Notes under the pieces: generated by a model
Database searches by the model: none
What the model was told of the DNA's origin: nothing
What the model saw: the letters and a program-made list of their open reading frames with translations, nothing else
Shown: one piece after another, positions 1 to 10,000 of the stretch
Layout of the letters: the number at the start of each line of letters is the position of its first letter
How positions within the stretch are numbered: position 1 is the stretch's first letter
Translations under genes and position numbers: made by a program
Source: Bodo saltans
Taxonomy: Eukaryota > Euglenozoa > Kinetoplastea > Eubodonida > Bodonidae
Reading direction: 5' to 3'
NCBI GenBank assembly: GCA_001460835.1
Contig: CYKH01002183.1
Coordinates: forward strand, 3,477 to 26,596
DNA length: 23,120 nucleotides

Positions 1-549
1 CTTTGGGCTTGTGGTGGGCACCTTGGAGCAGCATGTGTATTTTATCTCTCTTGGACAAATTTCCGCGAAAACGCTGTCATTGTCACAGACGGTGAACGAG
101 ACTCATGTGAGTACTTTCTCACTAACGCTCTCAGTAAGGCGTTGGTCTTCGAGGTGTCGCTGTCGTAGCAGCAGTGGCTGAAGATCGTGAAGTTCTTGCA
201 AACCTAGCGTCAGTGATAGTGAGAGGGGTAGTTCTCGGTGAGTGTCGCAGTAAAGTGTGTTGAGTTAGTGAGCTACCTGGAAAAGTGAATGCGGAAGCTC
301 TTCGTTTTCGTCGGAAAGGTGCTGAAAATTAAGAACTTCAAGTAACACCCTCGAGCCAACGCCATCGCTGCACAACTTCACCAAACCCACCGGTTCTCCG
401 TCAATAAATACCTTCACTTACACAAACAGCTCATCGTATTCAGTCAACACTCCTGCAACAAACGTGACCGACTCCCTGTCCTCCACTGCGTCGGAGACCG
501 ATTGCGGTTGTGGGAGTTCAACTGTTGGATTTTTCATGGAGACTGGGTC
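1..549 (+). other. Non-intact stretch, probable broken 5' part of the membrane-protein gene
   Basis: No complete gene is visible here. In frame 2 (first base at 2), codons 2-178 are open and include a Ser/Thr/Leu-rich piece with T-L-S-L-S-Q and F-S-L-T-L-S, the style of ectodomain stalks in bodonid surface proteins. Several stops then fall in all three frames between about 166 and 345. Frame 2 reopens at 326 and stays open to the TAG at 626, coding a Ser/Thr/Asn/Pro-rich stretch that ends with a Cys-rich C-G-C-G and C-A-L-C pattern. The main downstream frame (frame 1) is open from 346 but has no ATG before 550, and its 346-549 part looks less coding-like. This suggests that the 5' part of the gene at 550-2559 is frame-broken, by mutation or assembly error. 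An unrelated intergenic region is possible. Confidence 0.45.
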
Positions 550-2559
550 ATGCGCTCTGTGCAACACGACTCGACACCAAATATTGTCATGCTGCGATCG
601 TACGCTTCTGGAAGCGCCACACCGCTAGGAGCGACTCTTTCCACAATTGCAGTCACAAGAGACGCACTTGCTAGTGGTGACGTGATGTTTAGTGCAACCA
701 TTCGTCTAGCGAACGGGCGAGGAGCTTCGTGCTGGACGATTCCTTCTGTCACTCTTGACGGCGTTGCCCTTGGCTTCAGCACGAAGCACGTCCTGGATGC
801 CAACGGCGTTGCACTCATCGAGTTATTGCTGCCACCACCCCACCGTGGAGACGGGGGAACGTGGCTTCCTGGCGGTCTGAACGTGTACACAGACGCTCAA
901 TTGAACCTCAACCTCGCACTTTCATGCCACGACAGAGCAGGTGAACCTTTCGTGTCTTCTCTAGTGGTGCGTGTACCTTGTCCAGGTCGAACTCGAGACC
1001 TTGTCGGTGCTGTCGCAACAGCTGTCGAAACACTTCAATGGGTTTCTGTCATCAGCGGACCCGGCGCAAGTAGCAGCGTGGCGCGCGTCGCTGCAATGAG
1101 AAGCATGCAAATGTGCGGAAGCGACGGTCTCAAAGGAATCGTTCAAATCCCAACGAGCGCTTGTGGCAATGATGACAACAAAAGTGCTGAAGCATCACGG
1201 GATGGGATGACTGGCAACATGGTTGTCATTGCTGCCTCCTTCACAGCCGGTGTGTTGCTGTGTTGGTTGATTAGCGTCTGCTCTTCCGCTGCATACGCAT
1301 CCAACTCCCCGTGGTACGTCGCGATGCGTACGATCGCATTTCCATCGTGCTTCACGCCAGTGCTTGTTGTGACTCTACCAACGACAATCGCATTAAGCAT
1401 TGTTCTGATCACTGGGCCTGACCCTGTCTTTTACAGCGTCGACATGTCCCTCGGAGTCATCGGAATGTTGGTAGCCCTGGCGGTAACTGGTGCGCCTGTG
1501 CTCTTGTGGCGATGCTCGATAGGACGTCTTGAAGTCCACCCTGAGGCACCAAACGTGCAGAAACGTTCTCCATCGCCCGGAGGAGGAGTGTCGTCGTCGC
1601 AGGTGCAAACATGGTGGATCGTTCGACAGTGGACACGTTGGACATCCATTCAGCGTCACTGGCATCTCGTTGTCGATCGTAAATGTTCGTTCTCCTCTTC
1701 TTCATCGGAGTCTTCCAAATCCACTGATCGACATACGCTCACCACGGCACCACCGTCACCAGCTACCTTTACTTGGGAACGCCACGCAGCGCTCGTGCTT
1801 CATGAATATCACTTATTGTGGTACTTTGTCATCGATACCGCTGTTCTATTTGTCGCTGGTGTACTTGTTGGGGTAACTCAAAGCACCCCAGGGACGTTAG
1901 TTTGCGGCTCGTGTAGTATTTTTGTTGCCGTCATGTATTCCGCACAATTTGGCCTGTGTTTCAACGTGTTCCCCTTCACATCATTCTTCGGAAATGTCCA
2001 TGGGCTACTTGTGTTGGTACTGAGTGCTGTGAGTGCTATCCTGCAAGCTACCCACATTGTATTATCGTCGCACACTGCCTACGCCGTTGATCATGCTTCT
2101 GCGCTTGATCAACTGATGCTCGCGTCGGCAGTATGCGATCTCATGGTAATGGGAACCAGTGGAATGCGCGCAGTGATGGATCTCATTGAACTTGCACTAA
2201 CCATCAGGCGCTTAGCATCGTCCTTCGATCCTCGAGGTCGGCATCCACCAAGTGGGCTGCTGGTAGTAACCTCCCAAAGGATTGACGACGACGACAACAC
2301 CACAGCGACCTCTCACTCCTCCGACAGTGACAGCGTCAACGCATCGTTCAACATTAACATTGAAAATTCTGAAGACGAAAAAAGCGAAATGTCACAAGCT
2401 AAGTTCTGGGACTCCGAGGGCATGGCAATGGCACTCCTCGACGAAATCGCTGAAGAAGTCATTCGTCCCGCTGCAGAAGAAGAACAGCCAGATCAATACG
2501 ACGAAATGCTCCAAGCGCCTGTTTTCGACGAGCCTTCACCGAAAGTGGTTGATCTCTAA
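550..2559 (+). CDS. Polytopic membrane protein, bodonid surface-protein type; probably the C-terminal part of a larger gene
   Basis: The reading frame has 669 codons from the first in-frame ATG. Residues 1-205 look extracellular: beta-rich, with paired Cys and a stretch around 160-190 containing S-G-P-G-A, A-A-M-R-S-M and M-C. About seven hydrophobic segments follow, near residues 222-246, 268-288, 297-320, 423-444, 450-472, 482-505 and 524-552. A hydrophilic Ser-rich loop (about 325-415) separates the third and fourth. The tail (about 575-669) is acidic and cytosolic-looking. I recall this layout (ectodomain, an R-S-M...C element, then several helices) from large families of Bodo saltans membrane-associated proteins; function and ligand are unknown. 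No signal peptide is seen at this start, which fits a missing N-terminus (see 1-549). The ATG at 550 is simply the first in frame. It could also be a pseudogene or a real shortened paralogue. Confidence 0.68.
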   Translation: MRSVQHDSTPNIVMLRSYASGSATPLGATLSTIAVTRDALASGDVMFSATIRLANGRGASCWTIPSVTLDGVALGFSTKHVLDANGVALIELLLPPPHRGDGGTWLPGGLNVYTDAQLNLNLALSCHDRAGEPFVSSLVVRVPCPGRTRDLVGAVATAVETLQWVSVISGPGASSSVARVAAMRSMQMCGSDGLKGIVQIPTSACGNDDNKSAEASRDGMTGNMVVIAASFTAGVLLCWLISVCSSAAYASNSPWYVAMRTIAFPSCFTPVLVVTLPTTIALSIVLITGPDPVFYSVDMSLGVIGMLVALAVTGAPVLLWRCSIGRLEVHPEAPNVQKRSPSPGGGVSSSQVQTWWIVRQWTRWTSIQRHWHLVVDRKCSFSSSSSESSKSTDRHTLTTAPPSPATFTWERHAALVLHEYHLLWYFVIDTAVLFVAGVLVGVTQSTPGTLVCGSCSIFVAVMYSAQFGLCFNVFPFTSFFGNVHGLLVLVLSAVSAILQATHIVLSSHTAYAVDHASALDQLMLASAVCDLMVMGTSGMRAVMDLIELALTIRRLASSFDPRGRHPPSGLLVVTSQRIDDDDNTTATSHSSDSDSVNASFNINIENSEDEKSEMSQAKFWDSEGMAMALLDEIAEEVIRPAAEEEQPDQYDEMLQAPVFDEPSPKVVDL

Positions 2560-2612
2560 ATACAAGCTCCATCATGGCGTCTCAATTCCGCAAAAGCAAG
2601 TGAAGGAGCGGA

Positions 2613-2667
2613 TTTTTTTTCCCCCACCTTTGATCTCACCGACATTCACCTCCGTTTCCGGGTGAAG
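2613..2667 (+). promoter_or_regulatory. Polypyrimidine tract with downstream AG (possible trans-splice acceptor)
   Basis: A run of eight T, five C and further pyrimidines at 2613-2631 is the strongest tract in this gap. The first AG after it is at 2666-2667. Used as an acceptor, it would leave a long leader containing a short ATG-initiated frame at 2690. It may instead mark the upstream gene's poly(A) region, which kinetoplastids place upstream of splice signals. Confidence 0.4.
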
Positions 2668-2787
2668 ATACCGTGTCAAAACAGAAAAAATGATGAAAAT
2701 ACGTGTGCCGAAAAATTGATCGACATCTCTTTTCAACGATGATAGTCATTATCCCCGTCGGGATCTACTTTATCGTTTTTCAGCGTC

Positions 2788-2940
2788 ATTTTTTGTTGTT
2801 GTTGACGATTCATTCGCCATTCGTTACGAAAGATGTCTCTTCGTCGCAGAAATTTGTGTTGGCAAGATGCTGCGTGGGTTTGCTATTCGATTTGATAGTA
2901 TCATTTAATACGTTGCCCCACTTGATTTCGTTAAGAACAG
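2788..2940 (+). promoter_or_regulatory. Candidate trans-splice region for CstF-64
   Basis: A T-rich tract at about 2788-2815 is followed by a first AG at 2832-2833. Directly after that AG lies an ATG (2834) that opens a 20-codon frame ending at TGA 2894, in the same phase as CstF-64. Later AGs at 2934-2935 and 2939-2940 follow a weaker C/T stretch and would give a 13-base leader before the ATG at 2954. Sequence alone does not decide which is used. Confidence 0.4.
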
Positions 2941-2953
2941 CAAAGGAAATACA

Positions 2954-3748
2954 ATGAGTGATGGGCTAAAAAGTGTTTTCTTCAGCGGTGTTCCGCTTGG
3001 CGTTTCGGAACGTGACATTCGAAAAATGTTTAGTCAAGCTGGTCATGTCGTTGGTTTCAGGATCATGCCACTCATTCCTGGAAAAGAGTTTATGAGTGGA
3101 TTTGTTGACTACGTTGACGGGCGGAGTGCTGATGAGGCAATCTCACAACTTGACGGCCATCTCTTCGGTGAAACGAAAATGAAGGTGACAAATGCTGCTT
3201 CGAGGAAACGCGCTCGCCAACCAGCGGGCGGAGACGCGTCTGCTGGGCCGCTCTTAGAATTTAAGAAAGGCTTCCAAAATCTGTTTCTCCCTGGAGATCA
3301 GCGCATTGAAGGTGCGTTGAGGCAACTCCCAATCTCTGACGCGTACGAAGCAGTTGAACAACTCCGAATTCTCGTTCTTGAACGCCCTGAAGATGCTCGA
3401 GCGCTACTAGAAGCAAATCCGCAGCTTGCCGTTGCTGTGGTCATGATCTTGCAGCATGCCGGGAAGCTGCCAATAGACCATCTTCCAGAAGACGCTGTCG
3501 TGCGGGCAGGCAGTGTTTCTGCAACTGCCTCAACAACAGCTGCGACATCGGCATCCTCAGCGTCAGGAGATCAGCCAACCGCTGATGTGATTGCCCAAGT
3601 GATGGCCATTATTGAAGGGATGGACCCTGAAGATGTCGAACAAATCTCTAAGATGACTCCAGAGCAGCTTGCTGCAATTCCTGACGAAGCAGCACGAAAG
3701 CAATTAGAATTTTTGCAGCGTCAGTTGAAGCTGATGGACTCCATGTAA
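2954..3748 (+). CDS. CSTF2: Cleavage stimulation factor 64 kDa subunit (CstF-64 / Rna15 family)
   Basis: This 264-residue RNA-binding protein belongs to the nuclear 3'-end processing machinery; in the family it binds the U/GU-rich element downstream of the poly(A) site. An RRM spans residues 7-80, with RNP2 as VFFSGVP (8-14) and RNP1 as FMSGFVDY (47-54 or one residue earlier). A basic stretch with K-R-A-R follows at about 85-89. The hinge domain that contacts CstF-77 and symplekin fits 110-170, including the family-like E-A-N-P-Q-L-A. An Ala/Ser/Thr linker (183-209) leads to the short helical C-terminal domain (210-262) with M-T-P-E-Q-L-A-A-I-P and a final helix. It lacks the long Pro/Gly-rich region of the animal protein and is closer in length to yeast Rna15. 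All three expected domains are present in order, which makes the call firm. In kinetoplastids polyadenylation is coupled to trans-splicing of the next gene. Confidence 0.9.
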   Translation: MSDGLKSVFFSGVPLGVSERDIRKMFSQAGHVVGFRIMPLIPGKEFMSGFVDYVDGRSADEAISQLDGHLFGETKMKVTNAASRKRARQPAGGDASAGPLLEFKKGFQNLFLPGDQRIEGALRQLPISDAYEAVEQLRILVLERPEDARALLEANPQLAVAVVMILQHAGKLPIDHLPEDAVVRAGSVSATASTTAATSASSASGDQPTADVIAQVMAIIEGMDPEDVEQISKMTPEQLAAIPDEAARKQLEFLQRQLKLMDSM

Positions 3749-4099
3749 TGAAGGGGTCAAACGTTTTTTTATGTTTTGTTTTGTTTTTCCTTAATCACAT
3801 CAACTTAAACTGATTGCAATTGTTTTCGGAAGAGCAACACGCATTATTCCCATGAGATTGACTTAATGTATTGCTTCGAAGAATTTAAAGGGTAGAATTT
3901 CGTTCGGAACCGAATACATTTCGGCTCAAGAGAGTGATTCAAGGCGCTGTTCTCCGACGACACCGCCAAAGACACCCACTCTTGCAATTGCTTACCTCCC
4001 TCTGGTTCTTCAATAATCACGCACACACACACATTTCACCACAACAAGCACTCAACAACGAGACGTTCTAGCTTTTTTTTTTGAATTCCTCCTGAAATA
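3749..4099 (+). other. Intergenic region and leader of the giant gene
   Basis: The 351 bases contain T-rich runs just after the CstF-64 stop (3763-3790, probable 3' UTR), a C/T-rich tract at about 3980-4013, a short CA dinucleotide repeat at about 4018-4032, and a run of ten T at 4073-4082. No RNA gene or credible reading frame is seen; the minus-strand frame at 3844-4032 has no recognisable content. Confidence 0.6.
3980..4082 (+). promoter_or_regulatory. Trans-splice signals before the giant gene
   Basis: The C/T-rich tract at about 3980-4013 is followed by an AG at 4047-4048, and a further AG sits at 4070-4071. A stronger T10 tract follows at 4073-4082, but the first AG after it is at 4121-4122, inside the predicted coding region. 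The acceptor is therefore ambiguous, and so is the start codon (4100 or 4130). Confidence 0.45.
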
Positions 4100-7000
4100 A
4101 TGGCGACGTCAACGATTGCTGAGTCCTATATGGCTATCATTCTTGAGCTACTGCGAGATGCCATCGACCCATCAAAATGGGCTGCAGGCTCCTCTGGAAG
4201 CACAGGAAGTCACCACCATCCTTCCTCTTCAAATGCGTCGTCCTCGACACAGCAGCAGCAGCAGGCCACCGGGGGAAGCAGCACTACTGCGTCCACCGCC
4301 TCAAGTCATCAAAACTCATCATCGAGTAATCATCCGGTCGGAAACGCAGGTGGCGCGTCGTTAGACCCTCCTGAGGAATACTTATCGTCGGTTCTTCGGC
4401 GCTACGAGCCTCGGATTACGAATCTCTTCCGCGATGAGCTATCTTCACTAATGCCGAACCTGGTGACGGATGTGGCAGCGCAGCTTCATCGCTCAGGTAT
4501 CGACGAAAGGGATGAAAGTGAGCTTACCGCTGCTCTCACTCGCAGGCTTCATGCAGCGAAAGTGCTAGATATCATTTTGGCTGTGAGAGGCGGTGTTTCG
4601 CAGTATATCCTCTCTGGTGGAAACGCCAACAGCAGTAATTCACTGAACAACAACAGCATGGACCACTTTTTACTGTTGGAACCGTCTTCATCATCCGTCA
4701 AAATGTCTCAACAATCCGTTGACGGTTTTGGCGTAGATGTACGCAGCTCCAGAGGTAACACAACAGTTTCTAGTGGCAGCCCGACTGATCTGGGAAGCAA
4801 CAACAACGAACCGTCTCTGGTGAGTGCCGTTGTGAATTCAGTCTTTCGATCCAGTGGTTTGCTTCGGTTGTTTCTCGATCAAGGCGCTGCTCGACGCTGT
4901 TGCGCACTGCTCGACATTGTATGGATGCAGTCGGTGTTCATTGTTCTTGGTGGGATTGTGGAAACCGAGAGAGTGAGTGCGTACGTTGCAAGCCCAACCT
5001 CAAGCTCTGCAGCACCACTCCCAACACCCCATTCTATGTCCTCCGCATCTCCAGATCTGTCGCGTCATCCGAACCTGACGCCCGTAAATAGTCCAAGTAA
5101 AGAGTTCGGAGGACTACCACAACAACAAAGCTCGCCAAACCGCGAACAGGGATCCACAGCGCCTGTTCCTACCATCAACGATCTTGCATATGTTCCCGTT
5201 GTCTATTTCCTTCGTCGTCAGCATATTTCTGATATTGAAAACCTGATCTGCACGTGGATTCTTCGTGACGTGGACGTGTATCCCACCTATCGCCGATGGA
5301 TACAACATTGGAGCCTTGAGTTGCTATCGATGGTGTGTGGCGTGGATTCCTCCGTTGCTCATGCTTCCATTGTCGGCGTGCAGCACGCTGTGTCGACACG
5401 CTATGCTGCCATCGAAAAAGGCGAATTAGTGAGCAGCAACTCATCCACTCCTTCAGCTGCAACCACTAGTCGACGGCGGATTATGATTCCCTTAGACTCC
5501 GTTCTTCAATTAATTGCACGAGAGTCTCAAATTGTCCCTACGTCGCCACTGTTGGCTACAGGGAGAACCACTGCAACAATGACTTCGTCGTCAGGTGATA
5601 GTGACGCCCCGTCAAATTACCCTGTCATTCTCACGCCGCCGCTCACATTTGTGGAAAAGTACATCAAGGGCCTGTTGTCGATCGTTGGGGATCTGTCCGT
5701 GTACAAGAATTACTCTGGACTTCTGAAGTACGTTCGAATTGTCTCGTCGTGGCGTGTCGCATCAAACGCTCTCCTCATTACCCTCACCAGCATTCTAGTA
5801 GAGCTCGCTGCAGCTGCTAAAGGGAAGAAAGAAGTCAAGGCCATTTTTGCTGAGTTCTGTACCCGACTTCTTGTCCCCGTTGCTCACACGCCTCATCATC
5901 GCGTCGATGGCTGGGTATTCCGAAACTGTGAGTTTTTGCACATGCGCCATCTCAACGAGTGGGTGGGGAAAACGAAATACGCTCCTGTTGCGATACCTGC
6001 AATTGCTGCGATTCTAGGATGCTGTAGCATTCCGTTTCTCGTTCGACAAACGATTCCATTTTGTCAGCTTGTAGCAAAGTCTCTGCCTGACGCAGACCGT
6101 CGGATGCGTGGATCGTATCTGTTTGCCTTACAACACGTTGTTGGGATCTGTTTCCGCCAAGTACTCACGCATCATAAGCTTGGAACAGATGCCGTTGGCT
6201 TAGCGCTGCGTAAAGACCTCTTCAATATTCTGCAAACCGACATTGCTGCGAACCTTCGACGCACGCCACTGACGCAGCAATCCACTAAGGCGGTGGAAGC
6301 AGCAACGGAATTATTTATTTTGACCGCGCAATGCTTCCCTATCGAAGGACTTACAATCTTAGTTGAGTTGCTTCCTGCTCTCGATGGCACTGCTAGTGGA
6401 AGCGGGAACACCAGCAGTGCGTCAGCAAGAGACATGAGTAGTCTCTTGTTCTCAGAGGCAACTGCAGTGTCGCTCAACGCCCTTGGTGCCCTATCCGACG
6501 CTATGTTCAGCGCAGACGCTGCTGGCTCCAAACAGCAACCTATGCACGACGCCCATCCACGTGGACACGGCGGGGTCTCCACTCCTCCTCCACCTCCTGC
6601 TTCCAGCCAATTCCCGCAACCTCTCCTGCCACAGTTTCGATTAGCGTTCCAAGTGTGGGGTGGAGTCGACACTTCCACTATTGTGCCTCCCAAAGTCCTA
6701 GTGGATGAAGACCTGTTAGCCGGTGGTATTCTTACGTTCCCAACAAGCCCATTCTGCACGATTCGCCGGCAGCCATCGACTTCCGGTGTCATGTCAACAC
6801 CTCTGGCAATCTATGGATCCTTTGACGGGGGAGCGAGGAGCATCGACACCTCGTCGTCGTTATCGTCGCATGCATCATTGTTCTACTCGTCTCGAGAGCA
6901 TCGAACAGCGTCGTGGGGGGCGCATCAGTTTCATCAAGCCGCCTCCTCCAACGGGAGTCGCAGTGTACCGTCTATTTCCATCTTTGCAGAGCATGGGTGG

Positions 7001-10000
7001 GATGATGAGCTTGATGCTGCGTGCCGTAAAGTAGGCACTTCATTCCTGAATTGGGGTGTGGTGCTGGATCCAGAACAGCAGTTGGAAGCTTCGATGAATA
7101 CTTCGGCAACTCCGGATAAAATGGGGTTGGATCCTCCTTCGTCCACGATTGGTATCGGCCGTGATTTCCTGAACTCAAAAGAGAATTTTCTTCTGAAGCG
7201 TCTGACGGCCGTTCTAGCTGCGCTAAGAGATTTGCTGAGCGTTCCGCAAGCGCTTAGAACTGCCATGAAGCAGCAGTCAGTTGATTCTGTCAACACCGCA
7301 GCCGCCGCGGCGTCGATGGCCTCATTTGCTTCGACATTGTCAGAAAAGGAAAAGATGGCGCAGCGCCTGTTGATTGCAACGTTTCTCGTATCGCGGTACT
7401 GGGCGCCCACAAGTGCGTTTCTTTCAGAGATTCCCAGAGCACTTCTCCACTGGAATCACAGCCTTGTATTGGCGACCTCTGCAGTTGTGCTGCCCCATTT
7501 CTTTGTGCACCGCTCGTTCCATCATTTCGTGCAACCAATTATTGCTCGATTTGTTGAAGTCGTCGCTGTCAGCCAAGATGATCGTGAGGCGACAATGACA
7601 CTTGCAAAATCTATTGCGAACATGTCTTCATTGTTACGATGCACGTGTGTAGATGAACGCCTCAAGAATCATCACTCACTGCAACATCACCGAACTCACT
7701 CGTCTTCGCTAATTCGTCGAGTTTACGAGCCTTTTGTGAAATGGCTTCTTCAAACTCCTTCACTCCCGTCTGCGTATTATTTTGCCGCCCCTACCGTAGC
7801 ATCCGTGAGTGCAGTGGAAATGCAAGCCATGTCGCCGATGGACCTGCTCGATGGGGTTGGGCTTGTGCTTCTCGGAAACAATGATCCCTCGACTCGGCAA
7901 GCCGCACTCGCTGTGTTGAGTGATGTTGTGAGAATTACTGACACGATGAAGCAGTGGAAAGAAGCAGCAGCAGCAACTTCTATTCCCTCACAAGGCAACG
8001 CAACGCAATCGCCTTCCTCCTCAACCACCACCGCCGCGTTGCTAGTGGATTGGAGTTCATACTGCTGTGTTGGGCACTCCCTCATGGGCTCCTATGGAGT
8101 CGACACAATTGAAGAATGCATCCGGCAAATTGATGATTGTAGATTTGTTGGTTGCAATTGGTCCGATGAATCCACCAAGAACCTCAAGCTTGTGTCAACT
8201 GGGTCTTGCTACTCCCCATCCCTCTCCGCTGTCACGACGAAGCACTTTTTACATCGACGACAGGCAAAAGGAAATCACCCTCTTGTTGGAACACCGCGAC
8301 TCCTCTTTTCTCATGCGCAAGATGTGTTGCGCTTCCACGTTGTCACAGACTCAACAACACCATTAGGAGATGACCAAGCGGAAACCTCGACTGTGTTTTC
8401 CAACATTGGTGCAGCGATGGCGGACATTTTACGGCCATCCGTTGCCCCACTTCCGTTTGTGTTCGTTGCTAACATTGCACTTGACTTCGTCGCTCGCGCC
8501 GTTTCGTATTCATCGGCGCATGGCAGCACGACGAGCTCCTCTGTGATCGGTGTCACGCGTGCGCCTCTCGTTGCAGCGAAGTTGGCTTCCTATGTGTTTA
8601 TCCACGTTGCAACTGGAAGTAGTAGCAGTAGCAGCAGTGCGGGAAATACACTCGTGGCCCTTGAGTCCAAGTATGCAGTCGATACATGGCGAAGTGCGTA
8701 CTGCTTGTACTACACACTACTAATTTGTGAAGCCCATCCTGCTCGAAGAGTTCTGTTTAATGGAAGCCATAACAACACTGCCAAGCCACCCCCTACAAAC
8801 GACGGCGGTGACTCGATGATGGGGTGGCTCATCCCCGACAAGGCACGAAGACTGCCGGAGCTACTGCAATTGACGCTAGTGACGCTACAACGGTTTAGTG
8901 GTTTACAAGATGTGTTTGATGTGGTTTCGTTCATGTCCTCGGTTATTGTTCAGCGGGTGTTGAACAGCAGTCTTAAAGATGTCGTCGTTCTCACGTCAGA
9001 CTATTCTCGACTCCATATCGACTTCGTTAAGAAATTTCTTGATGATCCTGTAAAGTCGCTGGCGCGAAAAGATAAGAAGCGAGCACTTGCTTACTGTGCG
9101 ATTGCATGCCCCACCCTTCTCGCCGCTGCTATCAGTATCACCTCTCCACTTCCCGTAACGTCGCAGCAGCAGCTTTCGTCCCCGAATGTCGCACCATTGC
9201 CAGCTGCTGCACCTTCTGCTGCTGCAATTCTCTTAACAACACGACTTCAAGAAGGAGGAGGAGTGACTTCGTTGCGTCTTCCGTCACCCCAGTCCTCCTC
9301 ATCATCCCTTCATCATCATCACCACGATATTCAATTGCAGGCTGTCAAGTTGTTTGATGCGTTTGATGTCTTAGTGTCTGTCCTTATCACCGGAAATTTT
9401 TCCTCTACCGTCGCTGGCAGCAACGCTCCCACCAGTTCGAGCAGTGTCACTTTCACCCCACAACAACACGAACTGTTGAAGAGCGGAGGTGTTTCGTCTC
9501 TTGCGGCGCTGTCACCAATTCCCTCCGCTCAATTTGTGGTTGCACAACGGCCTATTGGCGAATCCGTCTCATCGCATCGACGACATGAAGGGGGCACGAC
9601 CGATGATGCGTTTTCTGACGTTGTGGCCACTTATCACAGTGAAACTCCTTGGCCTTTGTCGTCTGTCTCGATCGACGAGATCCGTGGAGCACCAGTACTG
9701 CATTCAGTAGCGTGGTCGTCGTCCTCCGCTGCCACCGTCCCCAGCACACCCCGAGGGTCCAAGACTTCATCGTCCGGCCCTCCATCAAACCACGTGATAG
9801 TCGCAACGCCGCCGATAACACTTGATCAATCCTTCTCAGTTCGGCTCCGAGCATCGCTCATTGAAATGCTTGGCGTGTTTTACCAGCACGAAATGTTGCT
9901 TCTTCCCTTCCTTCGAGAACGTCATCGAGCAATGGAGGAGTTCCTGCTGTTTAACGTGATTGGAACTCCCTCACGAAACATGACAAGAGCTCTGATGGAT

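Larger units (their letters stand above)
2560..2953 (+). other. Intergenic region between membrane protein and CstF-64
   Basis: This 394-base gap is pyrimidine-rich in two blocks (2613-2631 and about 2788-2815) and A-rich in between. It probably holds the 3' UTR and poly(A) site of the upstream gene and the trans-splice signals and leader of CstF-64. A short open stretch encoding hydrophobic residues (2703-2957) begins at a GTG and reads through the T-rich signals, so I do not call it a gene. I see no RNA gene here. Confidence 0.6.

Noticed and set aside
2282-2665. Plus-strand frame of 127 codons, Thr-rich, overlapping the end of the membrane protein
   Set aside because: It is the shifted phase of the acidic tail, and its extension reads through the polypyrimidine tract at 2613-2631.
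2703-2957. Hydrophobic 84-codon frame before CstF-64
   Set aside because: It begins at a GTG, and its hydrophobicity comes from translating T-rich intergenic signals; it ends inside the CstF-64 start.
4018-4032. CA repeat as a possible regulatory or recombination element
   Set aside because: It is only a few units long, and such short CA runs are common in UTRs; nothing else supports a function.
6172-6792. Minus-strand open frame of 206 codons inside the giant gene
   Set aside because: It lies wholly antisense to a continuous coding frame and shows no recognisable domain; its length is expected by chance opposite Ser/Pro/Ala-rich coding sequence.
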